Assembly (NCBI GenBank): GCA_001592805.2
Contig: CP051140.1
Location: 2,977,501-3,041,500 of the forward strand
Direction of reading: 5' to 3'
Length of the DNA stretch: 64,000 nt
Source of the DNA: Peltaster fructicola
Lineage: Eukaryota > Ascomycota > Dothideomycetes
The notes beneath the pieces are model-generated. The model did no database searches. It saw only the letters and a program-made list of their open reading frames with translations, and was not told where the DNA came from. A program made the position numbers and the translations under genes. How positions within the stretch are numbered: position 1 is the first letter of the stretch; each line of letters opens with the position of its first letter. Below are positions 21,609-32,010 of the stretch, in pieces.

Positions 21609-22409
21609 ATGGGCGGCGCTCCAAAGTTGTATTCCTTTTCTGATACCACACACCTGGCGCCGAATCTGCGGAAATACATCCTTGACGCACAGAACGAGTC
21701 GATCAAGCGCCACGATGTCTTCAGAGTCGCAGTTTCAGGAGGATCACTGCCAAAGACTCTCGCTCTCGCTTTGTTGAATCCAGGCCAAGGTGGCGATGAT
21801 GATACGGTGCAGTTCGACAAGTGGGAGATCTTCTACGCAGACGAGCGATGTGTGGCCTTGAACCACGAAGACTCTAACCACAAGCTCGTGAAAGAGGAAC
21901 TGCTTGACAAGATCGACTCCAGCAAGTTCGGCACGCCAAAAGTCTTCCCTATCGACGAGAAGCTCATCGAAGATGCTCTTGAGACGGCTGACGCATACGA
22001 GAAAGTGCTAGTATCTATCTTCGCCGCACGAGACTCTGTCAAATTGCCACTCTTTGACCTCATTCTGCTGGGCTGTGGTCCTGATGGCCACACGTGCTCG
22101 CTCTTCCCAGGACATCCACTACTGCGCGAGACAGACGCCTGGGTGCTTTCGATCGACGATTCGCCCAAGCCACCACCAAAGCGCATAACTCTCAGCTTGC
22201 CTGTCGTTGTGCATGCCAACAGAATCGGCTTTGTAGCCACCGGAGGCGGCAAGAAGGACATTCTTAAGCAGATCTTCGAGACCGAGGAAGGAAGCAAGCT
22301 GCCCTGTGGACTGGTGAATGAGCAGGCTGGTGACAAGGTCGCCTGGTTTTGCGATGCGCCTGCTACAGAGTCCATCACGAGCTTCCCACGTCGTACCAGC
22401 GTGATATGA
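21609..22409 (+). CDS. 6-phosphogluconolactonase
   Basis: Hydrolyses 6-phosphogluconolactone in the oxidative pentose phosphate pathway (Sol3/Sol4, DevB family). 266 residues, one exon, cytosolic. The start is the ATG at 21609 (MGGAPKLYSF); upstream in-frame GTG codons are not used. Family motifs in order: FRVAVSGGSLPKTLA (phosphate-binding loop, about residue 41), WEIFYADERCVALNHEDSN (about 77), LILLGCGPDGHTCSLFPGHP (about 152) and KRITLSLPVVVHANRIGFV. No odd features; length matches the family. Confidence 0.95.
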   Translation: MGGAPKLYSFSDTTHLAPNLRKYILDAQNESIKRHDVFRVAVSGGSLPKTLALALLNPGQGGDDDTVQFDKWEIFYADERCVALNHEDSNHKLVKEELLDKIDSSKFGTPKVFPIDEKLIEDALETADAYEKVLVSIFAARDSVKLPLFDLILLGCGPDGHTCSLFPGHPLLRETDAWVLSIDDSPKPPPKRITLSLPVVVHANRIGFVATGGGKKDILKQIFETEEGSKLPCGLVNEQAGDKVAWFCDAPATESITSFPRRTSVI

Positions 22410-22507
22410 GTGCGTACAGGAAGACCTGACACGAGAAGAGAGGAACATCCTCAGACAGGCATATAGATGAGTAAATTGACGATATCCACGCCCTCAGATC
22501 TTACAAT

Positions 22508-23794
22508 CTACGACAGAGCACTATACACAGCTGCTTCGCATGCTCCCCATTGACCCATTACGTGACCATCACCGAACGGCATGATTTGTGAAGCGATCAT
22601 ACCAGCCACTCCTTTCTCCCTGTCGATCCAATAGAACAGATTGGCGATACCGGCCCACCACACTGTGTTTGCTCCTCGACCTGTAGCACCAGCAGCCTCG
22701 GTAATCATGAAAGACAATCCCCAGCCCTGAGAAGGATTGCCTTCCTGAGGGTACAGCTCCGGCGCAGGATTCGTCTGATCTGGTTTCGCTGCTGGTATGC
22801 CCTGTCTGGCAAAGTCTGGCATGTGAGGGATCTGATTCTTGAACATCTCCTGAACAGTAGCAGTCTCGAGGATTCGAGCACCGTTAGTTGGACTGCAGCC
22901 GTCATTGAGCAGTGCAGCGAGCACTTGGACATATGCCCGTGGCTTGGCAAACACACCTGCGCCACCACTGTTGAAGATCTGAGCTTTACGCTCGTCTGTA
23001 TCGGCGAGTAGAGGCGCACGATACATATGGTCGCGCTGCTCACAGTGCTCCGGCTGTCCTGGCCAGCGCTGCTGCATGTACGCCAGGTTCTGCTTCATCT
23101 CGTCTGTGGGAAACATGTTGATGTCCTTCAAGCCGAGTGGCTGAACGATTCGCTGTTGGATCCAGTCGTTGAGGCGTACGCCCGTGGCACGCTCGAGAGC
23201 GAGGCCTGCCCAGTCGATGTTGATACCATACTCCCACGTCGAGCCAGGTTGGTTCACTAAGGGCATGCGAAGGATATCATGGATGTCAGCATTGAAGCAG
23301 TCAAAGCCAATTGGTCGTCCGTAGTCTCGCAGCTTGGGATTGAAGCTACGAATGTCAGCTGTGTGGCGCATTCGAGATCGCTGTGCTTACAACTCGTAGC
23401 CGAACCCAGCAGTGTGTGAAAGCAACATCCTGAGCGTGATATCTTTCTCCTTCTCGACCAAGGACCCATCGTCTTGTAGGACCTTTACCGCACGAAGCTC
23501 GGGACAGTGCTTGTAGAGGTTCTCAGCGTCGTCGAGAGCCAGCTTGCCGTCTTGTACTGCCTGCATGCATGCCATGGTAGCCAGAAGTTTCGTACAAGAC
23601 GCCAGCCAGAATGTGGTGTCCAGGGTCATGGGTTTCTTACTCTGCAGTCCTGTGCGACCTGACGCAGCAGCGACGATTTCCTTTCCATCCTTGTCGACAG
23701 CTACGAAGACCAGCCCAGGCACACCAGTCTTAGCATCGCCTGTAACGCTGTCTAGCGATTGCTGCACAGCATCTTGTGCCTTTTGATTCACCAT
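22508..23794 (-). CDS. Beta-lactamase-like serine hydrolase (EstB/LovD class esterase or transesterase)
   Basis: Exons 23391-23794 and 22508-23345, with a 45-nt intron (GTAAGC...CGTAG), give 413 residues. The class-C fold motif SxxK is seen as SCTK (ASCTKLLA, about residue 73) and the second catalytic Tyr as EYGINIDWAG (about 185), closer to the EstB/LovD Tyr-x-x-x-Asp form than to YxN of true beta-lactamases. HTAGFGYEF and QGWGLSFMI are typical of fungal members. I chose ATG 23794 (MVNQKAQDAV) because this is where homologous fungal proteins usually begin; an in-frame ATG at 23875 would add 27 residues of no clear signal. Substrate unknown; there are no polyketide genes nearby, so a secondary-metabolite role is not supported. 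Confidence 0.9.
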
Positions 23795-24143
23795 ATTAGA
23801 CGTAGGGAAGGTGCGCTTAGTGGTCTCGAAGACGTGTGAGGAGTCACATTGTGCCCCTGCAACAGTGACGCCCACAGATACTTATACTCATTTGTTGCTG
23901 CTCATCCACCAGTAAGCATAATGTCGAGCCTTGGGATTGTGAGACCCCGCTGGCTATGTGAACCACCCCGCTTCCATTCATCAACGCTCCATTGAACCGA
24001 TTGCTCAAAGGTTGGACCCAGGGGTTTGAAAGGCATGTAGTGGACTTGACAGGAATCTCAGAAGGATACTTACTGTTGCAGCTCAGGTGGTAGGAGATGA
24101 AAAGGGCAGCAGCCAATAAGCCGGCAAGCTTGCTTTAGTTGCG
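23795..24143. other. Intergenic
   Basis: 349 bases between the hydrolase start and the phytase stop, both on the minus strand. It holds the hydrolase promoter. No ORF, repeat or RNA gene recognised. Confidence 0.55.
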
Positions 24144-25699
24144 CTACACAAAGCACTGATCCCAGTGACCACCAGATCGTGCAAACTGGAGAGAGTCGAT
24201 GAAGTCATCAACAGTGCAGCGACCAAACTCATCGCTGTCACATTGTGGCAGTGGGACGACGCGGTCATTGACAATGATACGAACAAGCTCGTCATCTTCG
24301 TCACCACACTCCATCTTCTCGATGTAGATTCTCGCGGCGAATGGTACGGACCAAGCTGCACTGTAGCCATTGCCCTGGGGAGCCTCGACAACCGCGTTCG
24401 TTGGGAGTGTAGTGCCATTGAAGATTCCAAGCGCAGATAATGCGGCGACCATATCGCTGTCGTGGCTGAAGTCGGCGTAGAGTCTGCGTCCGAGCGGGAA
24501 AGTGGCTGGGTTGTCGTCCAAGGTGTGGTTTGTGGATGTCTCGTCTTCGACCTTCTCGTGAGTGAGACGTGCGATGAGCTCATTAGCAAATCCGACGCCC
24601 TGAGTTGGGCCGAGTGGGTTGCCAAAAGAGTAGCCGTAAAACTTGTTCAAGCTGTTGTAGTAGTTGTACTGGTGCCACTCGGTCTCATTGAAGAGTGAGC
24701 AGAATGGTGAGATTGTGCCGTCGGGGCTGGCGACGGTGTTGAATGGGCACAGGTCCATCATGTAAATGACCTCAGTTGTGCTGAGATTGGCGCCTGGCAG
24801 GTTTGCATTCAGTCGAGCCTGGATGGGAGGTGTGAAGATGGCTTGCCACTTGGCTTGGGCGCTGCTCGCGATCTTGCTGTCTGAACCGTTCTCAAATGAA
24901 GTGCAGAGACCGTGGTTCAAGGTGTTGTTGCTGCCATTAGCTTCTGAGATGGCGACGATGGGGTATGGGTAGGAGTCCTGGCGAGAGCGACGATCGGCAA
25001 GCTTGGCCTGATGGAAACCCTGAGTCCAATTCATGGCTGATTCGACGACACGGTTCTCTCCAGAGGAGCGAACGAATGGCACAAAGCGTTCGGAGAGCTC
25101 CTGGTAGCGCTCAAAGAACTTGATGCCAGAGTTGATCATCTCCTGCTCACCAAACAGAGTAAGCTCATCTGCGCCAAGCGTGTACTCATATTTCTTGATA
25201 AACTCGTAGTCCTTGGTGTAGTTCTTCACCTTGGAGTGGATCTTGTTGATCGTGGCATTGTACAGTGCTGTCTTCGATGCTGTGGGATCACGAGCACCGT
25301 GTCGTGACAGCACTTGAGCAAAGGTCACTTCGCAGCACTCCGGCAACTCTGCTGAGATCTCACTTGGCACCGAGAAGTATGGCGAGTATTGGCCCCAGAA
25401 GTGACTGATCTGTGGTTGGCACTGATAGCCTTGGTCAACAGTGTCGCAACCTGCTGCGCGAGAACTCAGAGGCGAGGCATTGACCCTGAAATATGTTCAG
25501 TGAGAAGCATCACCTACGCAGTCTATACTCACACCACAGCCAATGCGCCAAGTGTAGCGAGTGCTCCAAGCATAGTGGCGAGAATGACAGGCGGTCTCCT
25601 CCAGATGGACGATTCTCTGAGGACTCCGGAAGAGGTCTCGTCTAGCAGCTTATACTTATGTCTCTGTTCGCCAAGCAGGAGGGAGCAAATTTTCAGCAT
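24144..25699 (-). CDS. Histidine acid phosphatase (3-phytase type) with an N-terminal membrane anchor
   Basis: Releases phosphate from phytate or other organic phosphates. Exons 25533-25699 and 24144-25485, intron 25486-25532 (GTGAGT...TTTCAG), 502 residues. The catalytic RHGARDP is near residue 113 and the proton-donor HD near 395 (FSHDSDMV). Family landmarks CQPQISHFWGQYSPYFSVPSE and the closing Cys pair are present, with many N-glycosylation sequons. Instead of a cleavable leader it starts with about 36 hydrophilic residues (MLKICSLLLGEQRHKYKLL, then SSIWRRPP), followed by a single helix of about 20 residues (VILATMLGALATLGALAVVV). This predicts a type II anchor with the catalytic domain outside or in the vacuole. 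A PHO-type palindrome lies 139 bases upstream of the ATG. Confidence 0.94.
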
Positions 25700-26022
25700 C
25701 GTCTCGAACGGCTCGACGTGCCACTAGCCTCATACAAGGCTCTCATGGCGTCGATTGTCACGGTGAGTACAAAGGTTATCGTTATAGGAGGAGATTTGCA
25801 GGTGTAGTAGGAAGCCAAATCCTGTCCAGTCTTCGCACCCACGTGGGAGAAGCTCGGGCCAGGCCATATAGTACATGATATCTCGAAGCAATCGCCACGT
25901 TTGTTGCTTCGCGAGCACTCGCGAAGTTGTACATTGTTGCAAAGATCATCAGCAAGTGCTGGTCTGTCCTAGTCAACAGGACTGATCGAGGCGCAAGTAG
26001 TAACTGCACGGTCGACTGACCA
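25700..26022. other. Intergenic, phytase promoter
   Basis: 323 bases between the phytase start and the stop of the DCAF-like gene, both minus strand, so this is the phytase promoter. Besides the palindrome at 25838-25847 it holds a second CACGTT half-type site at 25896-25901. Short frames here are shadows. Confidence 0.6.
25838..25847. promoter_or_regulatory. Candidate Pho4/NUC-1-type site (E-box palindrome)
   Basis: The perfect 10-bp palindrome CCCACGTGGG lies 139 bases upstream of the phytase start. Its core with 3' GG is the high-affinity Pho4 form CACGTGGG of yeast; Neurospora NUC-1 also binds CACGTG. Regulation by phosphate starvation is inferred. The bare hexamer occurs elsewhere in the window (for example 37154-37159), so occurrence alone is weak evidence. 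Confidence 0.5.
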
Positions 26023-29000
26023 CTACATGAGCACACAGTCATCACCCAGCACCACTCTGACGTTACCATCTTCGTCCTCAATCGTCTCCAAGCCTGCCAA
26101 AGGCGAGCCCATGTCGCCCTGTGCAGCACGCTGATCTCGCATTCGTTGAGCGAGTTGTTGAAGCATGGATCTCTGTGAGCGTGATTAGTACATACACGGG
26201 TCGAGAGGTGATACCAACTTACCGTGATGACATGGTCGTTGCCACCTTGTCGACGAGCTTCCTCATTGTTTTCCATGATCTCCTGTGCTTCATTCATTCT
26301 CCGACGACTGTCGAGTCCGGCTTCGGCAACATAATCGTCGTCGTCCTCGCGAATGGTTCGAGGGACTGGTCGCCCAGATGACCTATCGTTTCGAGTGCGG
26401 CGACGCATTCCAACTCGGTTTGGCCATGCCAGAGAGGAGAACTCAGCTGGATCATGTGCAGTAACTCCGTGACCAAGGCGGGCGATCTGGCGAGCGTGGT
26501 TGTCTGGCGAGAAGATCTTTATGGTATGGTCAATGCCACTGACAGCCAGCATTGTTTCGTATGGGTGACCTTGCACAACGTTCACAACTTCTCCGTCCCC
26601 AGCCAGTACATTCACCAATTGAGTCGTCTTGCGATCCCAGATGAAGAGATTGCCATCATCACTACCGCTGACGACGTACTCGTCCTCCAAGCCGAAGTAG
26701 TTGACGTCTTTCACCGTCTTGACGTTGCAATGTCCCTTGTACGCATGAGTCGCTGCAGAACATGGCACTGACCGCGCCGCCAGGTCTTGACGTCGTTGAC
26801 GATTGGCTGCTTCGTACATGAATCGAGGGCGACCAAGGTTAGGCACGCCGTCTTCCTCGTCTGGATCAGAGGATCCCTCCTCTTCGTCGTCCTCATCGTC
26901 GGGCATGAGATCATCATCATCGAAATAGTCTTCATATTGTTCGTCCATGTCATAGTCTTCATCAGTCGTATCTGCCGGTGCACTGAGGTCGTCGGGCGGA
27001 GCACTTCCATTGCCGTCGAAGCCTTCAGTGTCAGCGATCATCATTTCGATCTCTTCGTCATCATTCGCCTCATTGACGATAGCAAGCTCTGTAGTCTCAC
27101 TGAACTCGGCATCGGGGATCGATTGTATACCACCAAAAGCTCGTTCAATAAGCTGCGCATCGATGCGTGCAAAAGCGTCCGATAGTATGCCTCTAGCTAC
27201 ACGTAGTGCCCAGAACTTGATGGCTTCTTGGCGGTTGATGCCTGTGGAAGGCTCATCAGTGGTGGCAGCCGACAGGTCGTCGAATGGCTGAGATACAGCC
27301 TTGGCGAAGGCGTCTACTGCAGCACTTTGGGCCGGGTATACTTGTCGACCCTGATCTGTCTCAAACCTGCTCTTCTCTAGATCCGTGATTGGCGTGATCT
27401 CAGCGTCCTCCAGCAGACTACGGAGATAAGGCAGCAAATGCTCTTCAATTGCTTCAGGATCGGCCTCCCTGGCGGGAATGGGCAATCTATAAGCTGCTCT
27501 CGACGATTCTGAGACCCCGTCAGGCCTGGTAAAGGACTCAATAAGGCTGCCAGTGCCGGAGTCAAGCCAGACCAGGATTGCCTTGATGAAGTCGAACGAG
27601 AACATATCGGAGGCTGACATCTTGAGGTCTGACCTGCGGTTGTCAATTACGAGAAAGTCGCCGATGTGACTATCACTACGAGGCGTGCCTCCAAGGACCC
27701 TCGCTATCGTGCCAGCAGCTTGAACGAATCGACGCACAGCCTCACGCGTATGTCTAAGCTGTTGTTGTAGAGTTACTTCAGGTGGTGTCGGGTCCACCGG
27801 GTACCGCCATTCTCGAGACACCTCATCGATGTCTGAGAGTACTCTGGCGCACTTTCTCAGGGTACGAGTAAAGCGTGCTGTGTTGTCTTCGCTCTGCCGG
27901 GCATGGCTGAAGAGTGATCTGTGGATCTTTAGCACTCCACGTGTGATCTGCTGAGCCTCGATCTGGGCTGTGGTCAAGACGTGTTGATCGATAACATCGA
28001 CATCTTCCTGCTGGCCGTTTTGATAGCGGATTCTTACTGTTGCTGCACTGTCGATGGCCTCGGTCGTCTTGCGCACTGCGTCAGGGTCGCTATCGTCCGT
28101 CTTACGTCTACGCTTCAGACCGCTGGCTCGTGGACGCTGTGATGTCAAGGTCTTCGATTGCGCAACAGACTCGTCAGCATCGGGACTCTTAGTCAAGTTG
28201 AAGCTGTATATATGGTCACTGCTCCAAGAGACAATCATTTCATCCGGTCGAGCATCGCTGATTTTACATGCAGTGATGTGACTACGATGATTCCGTGTCA
28301 TCTTCTTCTGACCTCCGGGCGCAAACTTCCTTACGCATCGTGTTGCTTGCTGCATTTCCTGGTCACGTGCTGTTGAAGAGCGTGCCGCAGGCCGTCCACT
28401 TTCGCGCACGCGGTCTCTGCCTACCATGCGGCGATCGTGTAGGAAGCAGTGAAGGTGTGCTCCACCGAGCGCAATATACCAAGGCTGCGATGGTGCGCAC
28501 GAAATGGTGTTGAGATCGAGACTGTAGGGTCGGTAAGATATGAGCGGAGGTGGCACATTATCGTCATCGCCTGTACCAGGACGAGGATATGCTTCGGAAG
28601 GCTGTCTTGTATCCCATTGACGCACCTCCCCGTCCTCACTGCAGGTAAGAAATAGATGAGGGGATGATTCTGTCACGACTCGTTTCACTCGGTCACCATG
28701 ACTGCGGTATACTCTGGCATTCGTGTTCCCATCACTCAGGTATCTCACACCGTTGTACACGTTGGCTCGTCTTGTCCTTCTGCCGGCTGTGGCTCTTGCT
28801 GATGCGACCGATGCTTCCGTACTCTTTCCAGCATATTCCAGGTCAAAAACTCTCACGTCACCATCACCAGCGCATGTGACCACAGTTCGATCATTGCTCT
28901 GTGGCATGAACTTGACAGAGAAGATGTTGGCGGTGTGGCCTGTAGATACAGTGGTTTGCAGTTGGAATTGCTTGTCATGATTCTCAGGCTGGTAAACGTG

Positions 29001-29219
29001 TAGGTTCAAATGTTGGTCGTCAGAGCCAGACGCAAGAAGGCGGCCTGACGTCGACCAAGAGAGTGCGTTGACACATCCTGTGTGGCCATCAAGCTCATTA
29101 ACGATGTCGAGATCTTGAACAAGCTGGCGATCGCTGTAGAAGTCTCGGTATGCTCGTCGGCGTGATAGTGATGCTGATATTTCGCGTTCCAGTATCCTCT
29201 GACCAAGACTCAAGGACAT
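26023..29219 (-). CDS. WD40 protein of the DCAF6/DCAF8/WDTC1 (Iqw1) class
   Basis: Probable substrate receptor of a Cul4-Ddb1 ubiquitin ligase. Exons 26223-29219 and 26023-26172 (intron 26173-26222, GTAAGT...TCACAG) give 1048 residues; unspliced reading would replace the true end, DDCVLM. The start MSLSLGQRILEREISASL is the family N-terminus. An N-terminal propeller half (residues 40-270) has LDGHTGCVNALSWSTSGRLL, GHTANIFSVKFMP and HGDRVKRVVTESSPHLFLT. A central charged region contains a stretch of about 60 mostly Asp/Glu residues (about 745-800). The closing blades, SGSDDGNLFIWDRKT and GHPYETMLAVSGIDHTIKIF, are at about 840-910. The split propeller with an acidic insert is normal for this class. 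Target unknown. Confidence 0.88.
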
Positions 29220-29639
29220 GATGGTGTGCGCATGAGTGTGGCTATACGTGAGAACGAAGCATGATGGAGAAGGTGTCGTAGGATTTAACTCCACAAACGC
29301 ATGTGATGTGAAGCTCACGTTAAAGTGGGTCCGTAAGTGTCATCATCTCATGTTGTTGCGTAGTCCTCAAGCTCCTGACATCAAATACGCATTGTGCTAT
29401 CTGCAACAGAAGTCCGTCGAGGCTATAGCCCTGGTTTTGAAGTCCTGCAGCTGGCAGGACAGCCACGATGAATGCGGCGGCATCATAGACAAAGCCGATG
29501 ATGATGGGTTTATGGAGGTGATCAGAGGACATCCACAGGGACTCACACATAAGCGTCGCGACGACGCATCCAGCAAGTGTGCTGAGCAGGCTGGTATCAA
29601 GGCTGTTCGTGTGGCATCTTCGAAGTCATAGCACCCCTG

Positions 29640-30145
29640 ACTGACATTACCTAGCCAACGAACGCACTGCAGAAGACCTCCGACACAGCGATGGAGTCCT
29701 TCATGACATCCTTACTTGAGCAGCAGGAGCACGTTCGACACCTTCCAGGATGTCGTGTCTGACGTCTGTCATGACACTGTGCTTGAGTTTCAAAGTGCAT
29801 CTGCATCATGCCCAATGCCAGCGATGGCGGCTCGTCACGACATCATTGCTTGAGCAGGGAGCATAGTCAGCGATCTTCAGTACAGCGGTGGACATCGATA
29901 ACAACATTCTTGCTTGAGTGGTTGTGAGCACTCTCGAGATCCCACTGCAGCTATGGTCGTCTTCGACGACGTCCTCGTTCGAGCTATCAGAGCACTCTCG
30001 ATAGTCCCAAATGCATCGGTCGGAGCTCCCAACAACGTTCTTACTCGAACGTCAGAGCCAGCTGCGATCATCACCGGTATAACGGTCGAGTCCAGTACAA
30101 CGTCGTTGCTAAGTCGGCAGGGAGCACCTTCGATGGTGGCCACGA
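29640..30145. repeat. Decayed tandem array, seven units of about 66 bp
   Basis: Anchored on the plus-strand core AC(A/G)TYNTTRCTYGAG, units start at 29706, 29774, 29840, 29904, 29969, 30035 and 30100, spacings 64-68. A possible eighth lies at 29644. On the minus strand the unit reads roughly GTGCTC, 6-9 bases, then CTCRARYARGRAYGTYGT. Over the 20-base core the two best units (from 29904 and 29969) differ at eight places, all transitions, and the units from 29969 and 30035 at seven, all transitions. The period equals 22 codons, but the open frames over it look unselected. Confidence 0.7.
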
Positions 30146-30239
30146 ATTAGTGTCCCCTTCATCATCGATATAATGGCAACCTCGTGATGTCGATCGGCAG
30201 ACCTTCTTTGCCACCACCCATCGCTGTCCTAGGTACTGA

Positions 30240-30446
30240 CTATACTGTGCAGAGTCCACGCAAGGTGCCAATGAGGACAACAAAGATGCTGGTGGACAGG
30301 GTGCTACACTCCAGCTTAGGTGGAGCATAACAAGATGATAACGCTGCCATCAACAAGACTTTGTCCTGACTGAGGACAATGGCGAGTGCTAATATGATAG
30401 AAGCGAGCACTATGGAGAGCAAGAGGTAGTGATCTGCTGGGCCCAT
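30240..30446 (-). CDS. Hydrophobic small ORF, unrecognised
   Basis: 68 codons starting MGPADHYLLLSIVLASIILA, a strong membrane helix, with a second hydrophobic stretch (TSIFVVLIGTLRGL) near the end. It could be the first exon of a spliced membrane protein reading toward the repeat array, a remnant, or chance. No homology is recognised and no confident downstream exon was found. Confidence 0.2.
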   Translation of the reverse strand: MGPADHYLLLSIVLASIILALAIVLSQDKVLLMAALSSCYAPPKLECSTLSTSIFVVLIGTLRGLCTV

Positions 30447-30648
30447 CTACAAGGTATGTGCTTTGCTTACTTCCCGTGATATCTTAGGTTCTATCTACTC
30501 GCGCTCGGGCGTGTGAGTGACGATAGTGTGTGGAATCTTCTCGGGCAGTGTCAAACATGATTACAGTGGATTCTTTGAGGTTAGCTCGCGGACCATCAAG
30601 TCACTGCTGCGTGACTCGCATCCGCCGTCCCCGTGCACTTTCTGTCTC

Positions 30649-30656
30649 TATAAGTA
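30649..30656 (+). promoter_or_regulatory. TATA-like element of the 2EXR gene
   Basis: TATAAGTA about 65 bases upstream of the ATG at 30714, within a CT-rich leader. Position is plausible for a short 5' UTR; no transcript data. Confidence 0.3.
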
Positions 30657-30713
30657 TACGAATTTCATACATCTTGCCGCGGTTTTCATTCATCGCGCAA
30701 CCACCAACTCGAC

Positions 30714-31739
30714 ATGACTACTAAGCAGGACAAAGCGTGGCAGTTCCCACGCTTCATGGATCTGCCACTAGAGCTACGAGAGATGATCTGGCAAGCCTGT
30801 CTGCCCTTTCGTGTACGAGAGCTCGATGACAACTCAATCAACATCTGGATCAACAAAGATGACGAGGGAACAAACGGACGTCCTTGTACTCTTTGGCATA
30901 CGTCAGTGCAGAACGTCAAGCCACCTACCATCACTCGTGTATGCCATGAGTCTCGCCGTGTTGCCTTCAAAGCTGGTAGACTTCGTGACTGGGACAAAGA
31001 CATTCGCACGGAGCACACCATGCACCCAACACCACCTTTCGAATGGGTTGATCGCCAGCGGACCAGCCCTCATATTGAGTATGACATGATACCAGAAGAG
31101 TGGCCGGAATGCGTTGAAGGAATGGAAGAATGGGAACATGATGTTCTTGGTCGATTGGCGAAGGCAGTTACCTCAGATTCAGCTCCCGGCTCGTTCAGGG
31201 AAACACTGCTATTTGGCTGGGACCCCGGCTGTCAATGGGCCGCTGGCAGACCTAATGCCTACGACGCACCAATCACTGCTTCGCCACGGGTCCGACCGCT
31301 TGCACGTACGAGCGTAGGCTGCGGCCAGCTCGCTGGTGGGCTCACATTTGAAGGAAACGAGAAGAAGTACATTGCGCTCAAGCAACACGTAGAGTGGCTT
31401 GTAGTGATGGAGATCGTCATTCTGCATTGCGCAGCAGATGCCATAGCCACCAAACTGTTCGGTGTTTATGGAGACGCACCGATTCAGATCATCAAAGTGG
31501 AGGAGAAGGATAAGCTTGATCAACTGTATGATTTGCTGGCAGAAGACGATGCACATGATGACGTCCTGGTCACGCAGTACTACACACGACGTACCGCCAA
31601 AGAGTGGAAAGATGTGTTGCGCAGTGGCCTATGGGCGCAGCAGTATCCAGACGAGCTCAACAGCAGACTACATCCAGCCATTCTGTTCCGAGTCTGTCAT
31701 GAGGCATGCAATCGGAAAGAGTTTGAGCATCCGGCATGA
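30714..31739 (+). CDS. 2EXR domain protein
   Basis: 341-residue single-exon protein. Its N-terminal 90 residues match the fungal 2EXR domain: FPRFMDLPLELREMIWQACL (F-box-like opening), then RVRELD and later ITRVCHESRRVAFKAGRL. 2EXR proteins are greatly expanded in Dothideomycetes and other Pezizomycotina and have no established biochemical role; the opening resembles an F-box. The rest (TLLFGWDPGCQWAAGRP, VVMEIVILHCAADAIATKLFG) is predicted globular, with no membrane helix. This is the only clear accessory-type family gene in the window and it borders the repeat array. Confidence 0.88.
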   Translation: MTTKQDKAWQFPRFMDLPLELREMIWQACLPFRVRELDDNSINIWINKDDEGTNGRPCTLWHTSVQNVKPPTITRVCHESRRVAFKAGRLRDWDKDIRTEHTMHPTPPFEWVDRQRTSPHIEYDMIPEEWPECVEGMEEWEHDVLGRLAKAVTSDSAPGSFRETLLFGWDPGCQWAAGRPNAYDAPITASPRVRPLARTSVGCGQLAGGLTFEGNEKKYIALKQHVEWLVVMEIVILHCAADAIATKLFGVYGDAPIQIIKVEEKDKLDQLYDLLAEDDAHDDVLVTQYYTRRTAKEWKDVLRSGLWAQQYPDELNSRLHPAILFRVCHEACNRKEFEHPA

Positions 31740-32010
31740 TTCATTTAGAGTTCATCCTCGTCGTAGGTCATGGATGAGAGAACGATACGTAGCACTCCGA
31801 TCGTGACATCGTAACCAGCTTGGAGGTTCACTGGCAGTAGCGAATCAATACAATGATATACTGTGGTTGAGGTCATCATAAGAATAGCTACAGTCATGCC
31901 AAGCATTTTTAGTGCCACAGCCGCCTGATCAAGCGGGCTGCTTCATTTCACTTCACTTCCGACCTCTAGTCTTCCTGACGTTGCACAGCGCCCTATGCAT
32001 CCTCGGGACA

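Larger units (their letters stand above)
29220..30713. other. Gene-poor stretch with decayed repeats and hydrophobic minus-strand frames
   Basis: About 1.5 kb between divergent genes. The centre is the 66-bp repeat array. Two minus-strand frames encode membrane-like segments: 30240-30446 (listed) and about 29320-29590, with PIIIGFVYDAAAFIVAVLPA. No frame links them convincingly. No RNA gene seen. Confidence 0.5.

Noticed and set aside
25782-26022. C-terminal extension of the DCAF-like protein to 25782
   Set aside because: Arises from reading through the intron at 26173-26222; the spliced frame stops at 26023.
29877-30150. Protein made of 22-residue repeats in the 66-bp array
   Set aside because: Open frames exist on both strands, but residues at equivalent positions are not conserved as protein and differences follow DNA-level transitions.
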